Shown piece by piece: positions 8,630 to 23,992 of a stretch of 64,000 nt of DNA. This stretch comes from Burkholderia sp. NRF60-BP8 (GTDB taxonomy: Bacteria; Pseudomonadota; Gammaproteobacteria; Burkholderiales; Burkholderiaceae). Each line of letters begins with the position of its first letter. Within the stretch, counting starts at the first letter, position 1. Both the position numbers and the translations under genes were made by a program. Where the stretch lies: positions 124,001 to 188,000 of the forward strand of contig NZ_CP013374.1 of assembly GCF_001522585.2 (NCBI RefSeq), in the 5' to 3' direction. The notes beneath the pieces were generated by a model that worked only from the letters and a program-made list of their open reading frames with translations, made no database searches and had not been told where the DNA came from.

Positions 8630-8887
8630 ATGGCTACGGATTCGAACGCACGACAGACTAACGACGCAGCGACGGACGAACGCCGCCGCAACGGACAGCG
8701 GACCGTGACGCCGACGCGCACGCGAGCACGCACGCAGGCGGCGGGGGCGCGCGACGGCGCGCGGCGAGCCGGGCGCGGCAACGACGGCGGGAACGGCCCG
8801 GTGACGCCGAGCCGCGGAGAAGACGAGGGGAGGAAGCCGCTGTGGGAGGACGACCGCGGCGAGATGCCGCCGGAAGAGTGGTCGTGA
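8630..8887 (+). CDS. small disordered Arg/Gly-rich protein
   Basis: An 85-residue, strongly charged, low-complexity protein: an Arg/Thr/Ala-rich middle (TRTRARTQAAGARDG) and an acidic tail ending EDDRGEMPPEEWS. The ATG at 8630 follows GGGAGAA. It is divergent from the PSD-like gene, with a 115-base shared promoter region. No family recognised. The conserved-looking ribosome site and the defined acidic end favour a real gene; composition suggests a disordered nucleic-acid-associated protein, which is inference. Confidence 0.55.
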   Translation: MATDSNARQTNDAATDERRRNGQRTVTPTRTRARTQAAGARDGARRAGRGNDGGNGPVTPSRGEDEGRKPLWEDDRGEMPPEEWS

Positions 8888-8898
8888 GGGGGCGGCCG

Positions 8899-9210
8899 TT
8901 ACTGGCCCGAAGGCCGTTCGGGCCGGTAACGATCGGCAATCGCGACGTTGACCGACTCACCGTCGCGAAATGCCGCGGCGACTGCATCGACGATAGCGGG
9001 CCAGATACCGGGTTGTTGCAGAACGGGCATTTCCTTCGCCAGGACGTTGCTGAGTTGTCCATGGTTTTGCTCGATCGAGCGCAGGACTCGATCGGCTTGG
9101 TGATCCGGCATTTCGACGAGCACGCAGAAGCGCCTGTCGGTCGGCTCGACTTCTGCGCAAAATCGATTAGAAACGTCCGGTTTGTACACCAATCGATTAC
9201 GGATGCACAA
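8899..9210 (-). CDS. hypothetical protein, possibly a fragment
   Basis: About 103 residues can be read from a TTG at 9210, or 70 residues from an ATG at 9111; neither start has a convincing ribosome site. The sequence EPTDRRFCVLVEMPDHQADRVLRSI and a hydrophobic helix near LQQPGIWPAIVDAVAAAF look genuinely protein-like, which suggests the coding similarity extends upstream of the ATG. It may be the C-terminal fragment of a larger gene that lost its front. The 5' end is locally AT-rich and carries phased GATTA repeats. I do not recognise the family with confidence. Confidence 0.4.
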   Translation of the reverse strand: MCIRNRLVYKPDVSNRFCAEVEPTDRRFCVLVEMPDHQADRVLRSIEQNHGQLSNVLAKEMPVLQQPGIWPAIVDAVAAAFRDGESVNVAIADRYRPERPSGQ

Positions 9211-9250
9211 AAACGATTATCTGCGGCCTGTTTTGCATAAATTTGATTAT
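9162..9250. repeat. phased GATTA repeat array
   Basis: Four same-strand copies of (C/T)GATTA start at 9165, 9195, 9215 and 9245, so the spacings are 30, 20 and 30 bases, near whole turns of the DNA helix. The first two are embedded in AATCGATTA; the last two continue as GATTATC. The block is distinctly AT-rich against its surroundings. It lies between treY and the 103-residue reading frame and partly overlaps the latter's 5' end. Confidence 0.6.
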
Positions 9251-9336
9251 CTCCAATCTGCGGCCGTGGAAATCGATATCCTACCGCTCAACCGGGGCCT
9301 CCGTTTGGTAGGTGCCGACGATCCGACAGGATCGAG

Positions 9337-12129
9337 CTACCGGGCGCGTGCGTCGCGAAGACGATCCTGATTGGCCGATGCCGCGACGAGCACCGCCACC
9401 GGCAACTCGCCCAAACAGCGACCGAGCGCCAGCACGCCATCCGGCACGTCGATCGCGTCCCGCGCATTCAGCCAGTCGACCCACGGCCCTTCCACCCCGC
9501 GCGGCAGCACGACCGCCGTATCGCCCCATTCGCGAGGCGCCACACGCGGCAACCCCGGCGCTTCGCCCAGCAACCGGCACGCGAGCCGCGTCGCGACCAC
9601 CACCACGGTGGCCGCGTCGTCGCATCGCGCGAAGGCCACCGCATGCCGCCCGAGGGGGCCGCGCACGCGCAGCGGAACGTATGCGCCGTCCGCGAACGTC
9701 GTCGGCCACCGCGCCCGCAGCGCCAGCATCCGCTCGATCAGCGCGCGCTTCACGCGCGCATCGGCCCACGTCGGCAGATACGACGCGACCGGGCCGTCGA
9801 CCGGCTGCGCCGCCAGCGTCGCGAACGGCACGTCGCGCCGGTTGTCCGGATCGACGAGCGAGTGATCCCATGATTCGGTGCCTTGATACAGATCGGGCAC
9901 GCCCGGCGACGCGATCCGCAGCGCGGTTTGCGTCAGGCTGTTGACGACGCCGGCCGGCGCGATCCGCGCGACGAACGCGTGCAGCCGATGCGGAAAATCG
10001 CCGGCGCCGCGCGGCGTCAGGATCGCGCGAACGAACGCTTCGCAGCCGTGCTCGTAATCCGGTTCGGGCGCGAGCCAGTCGGTGTATTGCTTCGCTTCGC
10101 GCAGCGCCTTCGTCTGCCATTGCACGACGCGCGTCGCGAGCGCGGCGAGCCCGGCCGCATCGTCGGGCGCGAGCGTCGGCGGCCAGCAGCCGACCAGCGT
10201 CTGGTACAGCATCGCCTCGGCGGCCGGCCCGGGCGTCCACGCGAGGTCGCGGTGCGCGCCGCCGCGATGCGGCAGGTTCAGCGCCGACCAGTCGAGCGAC
10301 ACCGCGCGCCACGCATCGGGCGCTTCGCTCAGCACCGCGAGCCGCGCACGCGCGTCCTCGCCGCGCTTGTGGTCGTGCGTGGCCGTCGCGACGAGCCCGT
10401 GCGGCACGGTGCGCGCGCGGCGCCGGTTGCGCGCATGGAAGGCGCCGCGCGACAGGCTGAAGTCGCCGGCGTCGGCGCCGACCTCGTTGCGCGACAGCAG
10501 CCGGCCATAGCGATAGTTGGCCGTATCCTCCACGCCCTTCGCGGCCAGCGGCGCGGTGAGCTGCGCGAACGCGACACGCGCCGCGGCCAGCGCGTCGGGG
10601 TTCGCACGCGGCACGCGCACGACCGGCAGGCCGAGCCACGCGGCGACGCGCTCGAGCGCGAACCGGTCGGCCGGATCGACCGCCGCGTACGCACCGTCGT
10701 ACGCATGCGCGAGCACGCGCCGGTCGGCCTCGGCGAGTTCGTCGCCCGGCGCCGGATACATCCGGTACACGGGCAGCCGCACCGCGAGTTCGCCGAGCAC
10801 GCGCTGGATCGCGATTCGACTGACGTCGCGCGTCGCCGGCGATGCGCGCGCGATCCCGTGCAGCAAACGCGCGACCCGCGCATGCTCGACGGCGAGCTGG
10901 CGCATCAGCACGCGCCGCTTGCCGTCGAGGGCTTCCTGCGCGAACGTGCGCGCGCAACCCGATACGGCCGCCCAGTGCGCGGCCAGCGGTTCGGCGCCCG
11001 CCGGGTCGTGCAGCAGCGCGCCGACGTCGTTCATGAAGTCGTAGCCGGTGGTGCCGTCGACGGCCCAGTCGGTGCGCAGCGCCTCGCCGGGCGCGAGGAT
11101 CTTCTCGACGACGACGTAGGGCCGCGCGTCGCGCTGCGCGGCGAGCCGCGCGTGCAGCCGGCGGCAATACGCGCGGGGATCGGCGAGGCCGTCGACGTGA
11201 TCGACGCGCACGCCGTCGACGAGCCCGGCTGCATGGAGGCGCAGCGGTAGCGCATGCACGGCGTCGAACACCGCATCGTCGTCGACCCGCACGGCCGCGA
11301 GCGTCGCGATGTCGAAGAAGCGCCGCCAGTTCAGCTCGTCGGCGGCCGTGCGCCACCACGCGAGCCGGTAGTGCTGACGTTCGAGCAGCCGGTGCAGGCA
11401 CGCGCGTGAGCGCGCGCGGCGCGGGTCGGCGCCGCGCAAGATCGCGTCGAACGCGTGCGGGCCGTGCGCGCGCGCATGGTCGCGCAGCGCCGCATGGGCG
11501 GCGGCGAGCCGCGCGCTGTCGCGTGCCGGCGCGGCGTCGAAGCGCTCGGCGAGCGCGTTCAGGTCCGCACGGTTCGCGATGCGCAGGATCTCCGCGTAGG
11601 TGGCGACGGCGACCGGCAGCCGCCGCCCCGGGCACGCGATGGTGAAGCGGCCCGCGGCCGGATCGACGCGCAGCGTGATGTCGCCGGCCGCGAGCGCGTC
11701 GCCGTACGGCGCGCCGAGGCACGGCAGCAGCACCTTGCCGTCGAGCGCCGGGTCGGGCGGATGCCAGTCGATGTCGAAGGTGCGCGCGTACGGGCTCGCC
11801 GGTCCCCATTCGAGCACGTCGTTCCACCAGCCGTTCGACGAGCCGCCGACGCCCATGTGGTTCGGCACGATGTCGACGATGACGCCGAGGCCGCGCGCGC
11901 GCAGCGCGTCGGCGAGCCGCATGAAGCCGGCTTCGCCGCCGAGTGCCGTGCCGAGCGCGCCGTAGTCGACGGTGTCGTAGCCGTGCAGCGAGCCGGGTTC
12001 GGCCGTCGACACCGGCGACAGGTACAGGTGGCTGACGCCGAGCCGCGCGAAGTAGTCGACGTGCGCGGCCGCGTCGTCGAACGTGAAGCCCGCATGCAGC
12101 TGCAGTCGCAGCGTCGCGCGCGGGATCAT
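9337..12129 (-). CDS. treY: malto-oligosyltrehalose synthase TreY
   Basis: A 930-residue GH13 enzyme that isomerises the reducing-end alpha-1,4 bond of maltodextrins to alpha,alpha-1,1, making maltooligosyltrehalose. The N-terminus (RATLRLQLHAGFTFDDAAAHVDYFARLGVSHLY, given here only as a TreY hallmark) and IVDIVPNHMGV are typical. The nucleophile is Asp310 in GVRVDHVDG; the acid/base Glu is in YVVVEKILAPGE; late motifs include DLYQGTE. Length is normal to slightly long for TreY. Its ATG overlaps the malQ stop as ATGA, so translation is coupled. It is the last gene of the glgE operon and acts with TreZ to release trehalose from GlgE-made glucan. Confidence 0.95.
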   Translation of the reverse strand: MIPRATLRLQLHAGFTFDDAAAHVDYFARLGVSHLYLSPVSTAEPGSLHGYDTVDYGALGTALGGEAGFMRLADALRARGLGVIVDIVPNHMGVGGSSNGWWNDVLEWGPASPYARTFDIDWHPPDPALDGKVLLPCLGAPYGDALAAGDITLRVDPAAGRFTIACPGRRLPVAVATYAEILRIANRADLNALAERFDAAPARDSARLAAAHAALRDHARAHGPHAFDAILRGADPRRARSRACLHRLLERQHYRLAWWRTAADELNWRRFFDIATLAAVRVDDDAVFDAVHALPLRLHAAGLVDGVRVDHVDGLADPRAYCRRLHARLAAQRDARPYVVVEKILAPGEALRTDWAVDGTTGYDFMNDVGALLHDPAGAEPLAAHWAAVSGCARTFAQEALDGKRRVLMRQLAVEHARVARLLHGIARASPATRDVSRIAIQRVLGELAVRLPVYRMYPAPGDELAEADRRVLAHAYDGAYAAVDPADRFALERVAAWLGLPVVRVPRANPDALAAARVAFAQLTAPLAAKGVEDTANYRYGRLLSRNEVGADAGDFSLSRGAFHARNRRRARTVPHGLVATATHDHKRGEDARARLAVLSEAPDAWRAVSLDWSALNLPHRGGAHRDLAWTPGPAAEAMLYQTLVGCWPPTLAPDDAAGLAALATRVVQWQTKALREAKQYTDWLAPEPDYEHGCEAFVRAILTPRGAGDFPHRLHAFVARIAPAGVVNSLTQTALRIASPGVPDLYQGTESWDHSLVDPDNRRDVPFATLAAQPVDGPVASYLPTWADARVKRALIERMLALRARWPTTFADGAYVPLRVRGPLGRHAVAFARCDDAATVVVVATRLACRLLGEAPGLPRVAPREWGDTAVVLPRGVEGPWVDWLNARDAIDVPDGVLALGRCLGELPVAVLVAASANQDRLRDARAR

Positions 12130-14351
12130 GGGCCGTGCCTCGGCGCGCGGCGCGCGTGCACGATCGCGGCGATGCGCGTGCGCACGTCGGCGTCGAACAG
12201 CGCGTCGATCGTGCGCGGCAGCCGCTGCCGCCAGTTCGGATGGCCGCACGGCGGCCCCGGCAGGTTCGGCTGCGCGTCGAGCGCGAGCAGATCCTCGAGC
12301 GGCAGCAGCGCGAGCGGCGACGGGCCGCTCGCGACGTATTCGAGGATGGCGGTCACCGGCGGCATGTCGGCCGGCGGCATCGCGGCGCCGGCCGGCACGC
12401 ACCCGGCCTCCTGCAGCGCGCGCCACAGCGCCGTGCGCTCGCCGGCGCGTTCCGCGTGCGCGGCGAGCAGCTCGGCAGGCGGCGCCGGCGGAGGCGTCGG
12501 GTTGCCGGGTCCGGGGCGCGGCACGGTGTCGTGTCCGAACGCCATGCTTTGCACGATCTCGTCCGAATCGTGCGCGCTCGCGTCGTCCGGCGCCGGGGCC
12601 GCGACGTCGCGCGGCGGCGTGGCGTCGCGTCGTTTCGCGGCGTCGGCCTCGGCTGCAATACGCCGCCATCCGAGATCGACGCCGCGCCACCAGCCGGCCA
12701 CGGTCGGCAAATCGTGCGTCGAGGTCGTCGCGATCGCCTCGCGATCCCACGCGGACGGTGGCCGGAACGCGCCATTCGCGTCGCGTTCGAACCACAGCAC
12801 GCGCATGCCCGCGACACCTTGCGCGCCGAGCCGTTCGCGCAATCCGGCCGGCACGGTGCCGAGATCCTCGCCGATCGCGATCGCGCGATGGCGGGTCGCC
12901 TCGAGCGCGACAAGCCGCACCAGATCGTCGAGCGGATAGCGCAGGTACGCGCCGCTGCGCGGCGAGCCGCCGTCCGGCACGATCCACATCCGCGCGAAGC
13001 CGAGCACGTGATCGATGCGGATGCCGCCCGCGTGCGCGAACGCGGCGCGCAGCAGCTCGATGAACGGCACGAAGCCGTCCGCGCGCAGCGCCTCGGGCGT
13101 CCACGTCGTCACGCCCCACGCCTGGCCGGCCGCATTGAACAGGTCGGGCGGCGCGCCGAGCGACACGCCGCGCAGCAGCGTCGTGCCGTGCGCCCACGCG
13201 TCGCTCCCGGCGCGATCCGAGCCGACCGCGAGATCGGCGATCAGCCCGGTCGCCATACCCGCGCCGCGCGCCGCGTGCTGCGCGTCGCCGAGCGCGCGCG
13301 ACGCGCACCATTGCAGGAACGTGTGGAACGCGATCGTGTCGGCATGCGCGTGCGCGAACGCGTCGACTTCCGCCGATCCCGGCATGCGCCACGGCGCGGG
13401 CCACTGCCGCCAGTCCGCGCCGATGCCGTGCTCGATGCAGAACGCCTGCAGCGCATCGAAGCGCGCATGCGCGTCGAGCGCCGCGCCGCCCGCCGCGCGA
13501 AAACGCTGGTAGGTGTCGCGCGACGGGTCGTCGCTGGCGCGCCACGCATCGAAGCACGCACGCAGGCGGCGCAGCTTCGTCGGCAGCACGCGGGGCCAGT
13601 CGATCAGCACGGTGTCGGCCGTGGCCGCGGATGCGCGAGACGCGGCCTCGGCGCCCGGCACCGCGTCGCAGTCGAGATACGCGACGTTGTGCCAGCGTCG
13701 CGACGACGGCGAATACGGGCTGTCGTGCGCGGGGAGCGCCGGATAGCCGGCGTGCGTCGGGCTGATCGCCACCGCCTGCGCGCCGTGGCGCGCCGCCTGC
13801 GCGGCCAGCCGCGCGAGCGCCGTGTAGTCGCCCGCGCCGTCGTCGCCGGCGCGGCGCAGGCTGTAGAGCTGCGCCGCGATACCCCAGCGTCTCGCGTCGG
13901 GCCGGCGTGCGAACCCGTCGAACGGCTGCGCACGCGGCGGGGCGATCGCCAGCCCGATGCGCTGCTCGCCGACGTCGAGCGCGTGATAGCCGGGCATCGC
14001 GAGCGGCGGCAGCGTGCCGTGTTCGCCTGCGTCGCCCACGCGCCCGTCCACGTGCCCGCCGGTTTCGAGCGAGATCCGGAAGCGCGCGCCCGGCGACGCG
14101 ACGGTCGCGGGCAGCGTCAGCGGCAGGCCGGCGTCGCCGGTCACGACGCGCGGCGGCGACGCGTTCGCGTCGGCGAGCGCCGCCGCGCTGTCGACCCGCT
14201 GGATCGCGGTGCCGCACGGCCAGCCGAGCGCGTCGACGAGCGCGACGAGCGCGTCGTCGTCCACGCGCCGCGCGATGCCGCCCGCGTCGGTCCAGTCGGG
14301 CTCCAGCCCGGCCGCACGGGCGAGCGCCGCGATCGGGACGTCGGTCGTCAT
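12126..14351 (-). CDS. malQ: 4-alpha-glucanotransferase MalQ
   Basis: A 741-residue GH77 amylomaltase. The N-terminal ~150 residues are the extension found in proteobacterial MalQ; the catalytic part starts around RRWGIAAQLYSLR. The nucleophile is Asp447 in IRIDHVLGFARMW, one residue from the E. coli position, and the acid/base lies in AIGEDLGTVP. It disproportionates malto-oligosaccharides and so can recycle the short chains left by GlgX, TreY and TreZ. Both ends overlap neighbours by ATGA (treZ before, treY after). A Pro/Ala/Asp-rich insertion lies at about residues 570-625 and is probably a disordered loop. Confidence 0.94.
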   Translation of the reverse strand: MTTDVPIAALARAAGLEPDWTDAGGIARRVDDDALVALVDALGWPCGTAIQRVDSAAALADANASPPRVVTGDAGLPLTLPATVASPGARFRISLETGGHVDGRVGDAGEHGTLPPLAMPGYHALDVGEQRIGLAIAPPRAQPFDGFARRPDARRWGIAAQLYSLRRAGDDGAGDYTALARLAAQAARHGAQAVAISPTHAGYPALPAHDSPYSPSSRRWHNVAYLDCDAVPGAEAASRASAATADTVLIDWPRVLPTKLRRLRACFDAWRASDDPSRDTYQRFRAAGGAALDAHARFDALQAFCIEHGIGADWRQWPAPWRMPGSAEVDAFAHAHADTIAFHTFLQWCASRALGDAQHAARGAGMATGLIADLAVGSDRAGSDAWAHGTTLLRGVSLGAPPDLFNAAGQAWGVTTWTPEALRADGFVPFIELLRAAFAHAGGIRIDHVLGFARMWIVPDGGSPRSGAYLRYPLDDLVRLVALEATRHRAIAIGEDLGTVPAGLRERLGAQGVAGMRVLWFERDANGAFRPPSAWDREAIATTSTHDLPTVAGWWRGVDLGWRRIAAEADAAKRRDATPPRDVAAPAPDDASAHDSDEIVQSMAFGHDTVPRPGPGNPTPPPAPPAELLAAHAERAGERTALWRALQEAGCVPAGAAMPPADMPPVTAILEYVASGPSPLALLPLEDLLALDAQPNLPGPPCGHPNWRQRLPRTIDALFDADVRTRIAAIVHARRAPRHGP

Positions 14352-16219
14352 GATGGGCTCCGTCCGTTCGCGCGATGCTGCCGCGCATCCTGGTTGACCG
14401 CGCCGTCGCGCCACGCGATGCACGCGCGCGGCGGCAAGTGCCGGCCCGGCAGCCGGTCGCGTGCGCGCGGCGGCGTCTCGAACACGATCTTGCCGACCGG
14501 CAGCGCGGGCAGCGCCGCGTCGTGCGAGCCGAGATTCAGCGCGATCGTGAGCGTGCTGCCGTCGCCGAGGCGCCAGCGCGCGACGAGCGCCTGCGGGTCG
14601 CCGTCGCCCGCGAGCAGGTCGACGCCGAGCGACTGCGCACCGGGCAGGTGCGGCGTCACGAGCGCCGCGCGCACCGCCAGCGCACTGCGGTAGAACCGCC
14701 GCCACGCGGCCGCGTCGGGCCACGACTCGTCGGGCGGATGGTGCGACGACGAACGCACGAACGTCGCGATGTCGTTCGGGTCGGGAATCGCGTCGCGATG
14801 CGCGGCGTCCGCGAACGCGGGAAACGCGGCGAATTCGCGGCGCCGGCCGTCGCGCACCGCGTCGGCGAGCGCGCCGCGATAGTCGGTGAAGAACTGGAAC
14901 GGCTGCGTGCTGCCGTCTTCCTCGCCCATGAACAGCAGCGGAATCGACGGCGCGAGCAGCATCAGCGCGGTCGCCGCGCGCACCGCGTCGTCGTTCGCGA
15001 GCGCACGCAGCCGTTCGCCGAACGCACGATTGCCGATCTGGTCGTGGTTCTGCAGGAACGCGACGAACGCGGTCGGCGGCAAATGCGCGCTCGGCTCGCC
15101 GCGTGCGGCGCCGTCGTGCAGCGGCGACGGCTCGCCCTGGTACGCGAAGCCTTCGCCGAGCGTGCGCGCGAAATGGCGCAGCGGCGCGTCGGCGTACGCG
15201 CGGTAGTAGCCGTCGCGCTCGCCGGTCAGCAGCACGTGCGCGCTGTTGTGGAAGTCGTCGTTCCATTGCGCGTCGAAGCCGCCGGGGCCGAGCAGGCTCG
15301 CGGTATTGCGCTCGTTCTCCAGCACGAGATGCACGTGGCGCGCATCGCCCGCGTACGTGCGCACGCGGCGCGCGAGTTCGCGCAGCCACGCGTCGTCGTC
15401 GATCGCGTGCGCGGCGTCGATGCGCAACCCGTCGAAACGGTATTCGTCGAGCCAGTACAGCGCGTTGTCGATGAAGAACGCGCTCGTCTGCGGGCGGGAG
15501 AAGTCGATCGCCGGCCCCCACGCGGTCTGCCGGTCCGCGCGGAAGAACTCGGGCGCGTAGCGCGGCAGCAGGTTGCCTTCGGGGCCGAAGTGGTTGTACA
15601 CGACGTCGAGGAACACCTGCAGCCCGAGCCCGTGCGCGGTGTCGACCAGCGATTTCAGCTCTTCGGGCCGCCCGTACGACGCATCGGGCGCGAACGGCAG
15701 CACGCCGTCGTAGCCCCAGTTGCGCGCGCCGGGAAACGCATTGACGGGCATCAGCTCGATCGCGCTCACGCCGAGTTCGGCGATCGACGGCAGCCGCCGC
15801 TCGACGGCCGCGTAGCCGCCGCATGCGCCGACGTGCAGCTCGTACAGCACCGTCTCGTGCCACGGGCGGCCGCGCCAGCCGTCGTGACGCCAGCGGTACG
15901 CGGCCGGATCGACGACCTGGCTCGGGCCCAGCACGTCGTAAGGCTGGAAGCGCGATGCGGGGTCGGCCACCGCGAGCGCGTCGTCGAGCAGGTAGCGATA
16001 TAGCGTGCCGGGGCCGCACGGCGCGATCGTCTCGAACCAGCCGTCGCCGGCCGGCGTCATCGGAATCGCGCGGCCGCCTTCGTCCTGCAGTTCGACGGCG
16101 GCCGTGCGGCTCGCGGGCGCCCACAGCCGGAAGCGCGTGCGCTCGGCATCGACGCAGGTCGCGCCGAACGACGATTCGAATGCATGCGTGCGGGTGGGGC
16201 GCGCGGAACGGGTGGTCAT
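14348..16219 (-). CDS. treZ: malto-oligosyltrehalose trehalohydrolase TreZ
   Basis: A 623-residue GH13 enzyme that hydrolyses maltooligosyltrehalose to free trehalose. It has the N-terminal beta-sandwich (FGATCVDAERTRFRLWAPAS), then the barrel with ELHVGACGGYAAV and DVVYNHFGPEGN. The nucleophile is Asp268 in GLRIDAAHAI and the acid/base is in HLVLENERN; FMGEEDGSTQPFQFFTDY is a TreZ signature near the C-terminus. It begins eight bases after glgX ends and overlaps malQ by ATGA. Length agrees with the family. Confidence 0.95.
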   Translation of the reverse strand: MTTRSARPTRTHAFESSFGATCVDAERTRFRLWAPASRTAAVELQDEGGRAIPMTPAGDGWFETIAPCGPGTLYRYLLDDALAVADPASRFQPYDVLGPSQVVDPAAYRWRHDGWRGRPWHETVLYELHVGACGGYAAVERRLPSIAELGVSAIELMPVNAFPGARNWGYDGVLPFAPDASYGRPEELKSLVDTAHGLGLQVFLDVVYNHFGPEGNLLPRYAPEFFRADRQTAWGPAIDFSRPQTSAFFIDNALYWLDEYRFDGLRIDAAHAIDDDAWLRELARRVRTYAGDARHVHLVLENERNTASLLGPGGFDAQWNDDFHNSAHVLLTGERDGYYRAYADAPLRHFARTLGEGFAYQGEPSPLHDGAARGEPSAHLPPTAFVAFLQNHDQIGNRAFGERLRALANDDAVRAATALMLLAPSIPLLFMGEEDGSTQPFQFFTDYRGALADAVRDGRRREFAAFPAFADAAHRDAIPDPNDIATFVRSSSHHPPDESWPDAAAWRRFYRSALAVRAALVTPHLPGAQSLGVDLLAGDGDPQALVARWRLGDGSTLTIALNLGSHDAALPALPVGKIVFETPPRARDRLPGRHLPPRACIAWRDGAVNQDARQHRANGRSPS

Positions 16220-16227
16220 GGCGGTCC

Positions 16228-18342
16228 TCAGGAAGGGTGATCGGGCGGCACGGCCGCGACCGCGATCACGGCCGCGTGCGCGGCGACGTCGAGCCCGGCT
16301 TCCGGCCACGAACGCGGGCCGGCGTCGGGTGTGGCGGTATCGAGCAGGATGCGGTACTCGAGCACGGGCGCGGGCGGCATGAACGTGATGGTCGCGGCCG
16401 ACGCGTTCAGCATCACGAGCAACGCCTCGGTGCGGCCGGTGCGGCCGGTGCCGACGCGCCGCATCGTCAGCGCGCGGCCTTCGCCGTCTTCCCATGCGGG
16501 CACGGTGAGCGCATCGCCGCGTTCGTCGAACCAGCCGATCTCGCGCATGCCCGGCGCGCCATCGCGGTCGCCCGACGGATAGCGCGGCGCCGACATCACC
16601 GGATACATGCGCCGCAGCGCGGCGAGCCGCGACACGAAGCGCGTCATCTGCACGCCTTCTTCGCTCTGCGCCAGGTCCCAGTCGAGCCACGACAGTTCGT
16701 TATCCTGGCAATACGCGTTGTTGTTGCCCTGCTGCGTGCGACAGAATTCGTCGCCGGCGACGAGCATCGGCGTGCCGAGCGCGGTAAACAGCGTCGCGAG
16801 CATCGAGCGGGCGACGCGTGCGCGCACGTCGCGGATCGCCGCGTCGTCGGTCGGCCCTTCGGCGCCCCAGTTCGCGCTGCAGTTGTCGTCGCGGCCGTCG
16901 CGGTTGTCCTCGCCGTTCGCGTCGTTGTGCTTGCCCGCATACGACACGAGGTCGGCCAGCGTGAAGCCGTCGTGCGCGGTGATGAAATTGACCGACGCCC
17001 ACGTGCGGCGCCGCCCGTGGTTGAACAGGTCGGCCGAACCCGACAGGCGCGCGGCCAGTTCCGGGCGCTGCCCGGCGTCGCCGCGCCAGAAACGCCGCAC
17101 GGTGTCGCGAAACCGGTCGTTCCATTCGGCGAAACCGGGCGGATGGCGGCCGAGCTGATAGCCGCCGGGGCCGAGATCCCACGGCTCGGTGATCAGCTTG
17201 CGCTGCGCGAGCACCGGGTCCTGCCGCAAGGCGTCGAAAAACCCCGCGCCCGGCTCGAAGCCGTGATCCTCGCGGCCGAGCGTCACGCCGAGATCGAAGC
17301 GGAAGCCGTCGATGTTGAATGCGGTCGCCCAGTAGCGCAGCGAGTCCATCACCATCTGCACGACGCGCGGATGCGACAGGTTCAGCGTGTTGCCGCAGCC
17401 GGTTTCGTCGACGTGGTAACGCGGATCGTCGGGCCGCAGCCGGTAGTAGCTCGCGTTGTCGAGGCCGCGCCACGACAGCGTCGGGCCGAGCTGATTGCCT
17501 TCGCACGTGTGGTTGTAGACGACGTCGAGCACCACTTCGATGCCGGCCGCATGCAACTGGCGGATCGCGATGCGCATTTCGTCGAGCCGCCGGGTCGTGA
17601 GATACGTGGGTTCCGGCGCGAAGAACGCGGCCGTGTCGTAGCCCCAGTAGTTGCGCATCCCGCGATGCACGAGCGCGCGCTGTTGCAGGAACGCATGGAC
17701 CGGCAGCAGCTCGACCGTCGTCACACCGATCGACAGCAGATGATCGACGAACGCCGGATGCGCGAGCGACGCGAACGTGCCGCGCTCCGGCGGGCGCAGC
17801 CCCGCGCGGCGCATCGACGCGCCGCGCACGTGGGTCTCGTAGATCACGGTGCTGCGCCACGGCACGTTCGGGCGGCGGTCGGTGCTCCAGTCGAACGCTT
17901 CGTCGACGACCACGGCTTTCGGCATCGCGGGCGCCGAATCGCGGCGGTCGATCGACAGGTCCGCCCGGTTCGAATGCACGCGATAGCCGAACAATGCGTC
18001 CGACCAGCGGAACTGGCCGACCAGCTTGCGCGCGTACGGATCGAGCAGCAGCTTGGTCGGATTGAAGCGGTGGCCGTGCTGCGGCTGATACGGGCCGTCC
18101 GCGCGAAAGCCGTACACGGTGCCCGGATGCGCGTTGGGCAGGTAGCCGTGCCACACCTCGTCGGTGCATTCGGGCAGGTCGAGGCGCGCGAGCTCCTTGC
18201 GGCCGGTCGGATCGAACACGCACAGCTGGATGCGCTGCGCATGCGCGGAAAATACCGCGAAGTTGGTCCCGAGGCCGTCCCACGTGGCGCCGAGCGGGTA
18301 GCAGCGGCCGGGTTCGAGACGGGCGGGCAGGGCGGTCGGCAT
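16228..18342 (-). CDS. glgX: glycogen debranching enzyme GlgX
   Basis: A 704-residue isoamylase-type GH13 enzyme that cuts alpha-1,6 branch points. An N-terminal CBM48 (GATWDGLGTNFAVFSAHA) precedes the barrel with VELLPVHAF, VVLDVVYNHTCEGN, nucleophile Asp350 in GFRFDLG, and the acid/base in LITEPWDLGPGGYQ. NFITAHDGFTLADLVSY and GDEFCRTQQGNNNAYCQDN are diagnostic of GlgX/TreX. The ATG at 18342 has a GGAG about ten bases upstream and lies 32 bases after glgB, the largest gap in the operon. It supplies linear chains to TreY/TreZ. Confidence 0.95.
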   Translation of the reverse strand: MPTALPARLEPGRCYPLGATWDGLGTNFAVFSAHAQRIQLCVFDPTGRKELARLDLPECTDEVWHGYLPNAHPGTVYGFRADGPYQPQHGHRFNPTKLLLDPYARKLVGQFRWSDALFGYRVHSNRADLSIDRRDSAPAMPKAVVVDEAFDWSTDRRPNVPWRSTVIYETHVRGASMRRAGLRPPERGTFASLAHPAFVDHLLSIGVTTVELLPVHAFLQQRALVHRGMRNYWGYDTAAFFAPEPTYLTTRRLDEMRIAIRQLHAAGIEVVLDVVYNHTCEGNQLGPTLSWRGLDNASYYRLRPDDPRYHVDETGCGNTLNLSHPRVVQMVMDSLRYWATAFNIDGFRFDLGVTLGREDHGFEPGAGFFDALRQDPVLAQRKLITEPWDLGPGGYQLGRHPPGFAEWNDRFRDTVRRFWRGDAGQRPELAARLSGSADLFNHGRRRTWASVNFITAHDGFTLADLVSYAGKHNDANGEDNRDGRDDNCSANWGAEGPTDDAAIRDVRARVARSMLATLFTALGTPMLVAGDEFCRTQQGNNNAYCQDNELSWLDWDLAQSEEGVQMTRFVSRLAALRRMYPVMSAPRYPSGDRDGAPGMREIGWFDERGDALTVPAWEDGEGRALTMRRVGTGRTGRTEALLVMLNASAATITFMPPAPVLEYRILLDTATPDAGPRSWPEAGLDVAAHAAVIAVAAVPPDHPS

Positions 18343-18374
18343 GGGGCGGATCTCCGTGTCGAGGGCGCGGTAAA

Positions 18375-23988
<5,614 letters not shown>

Positions 23989-23992
<4 letters not shown>

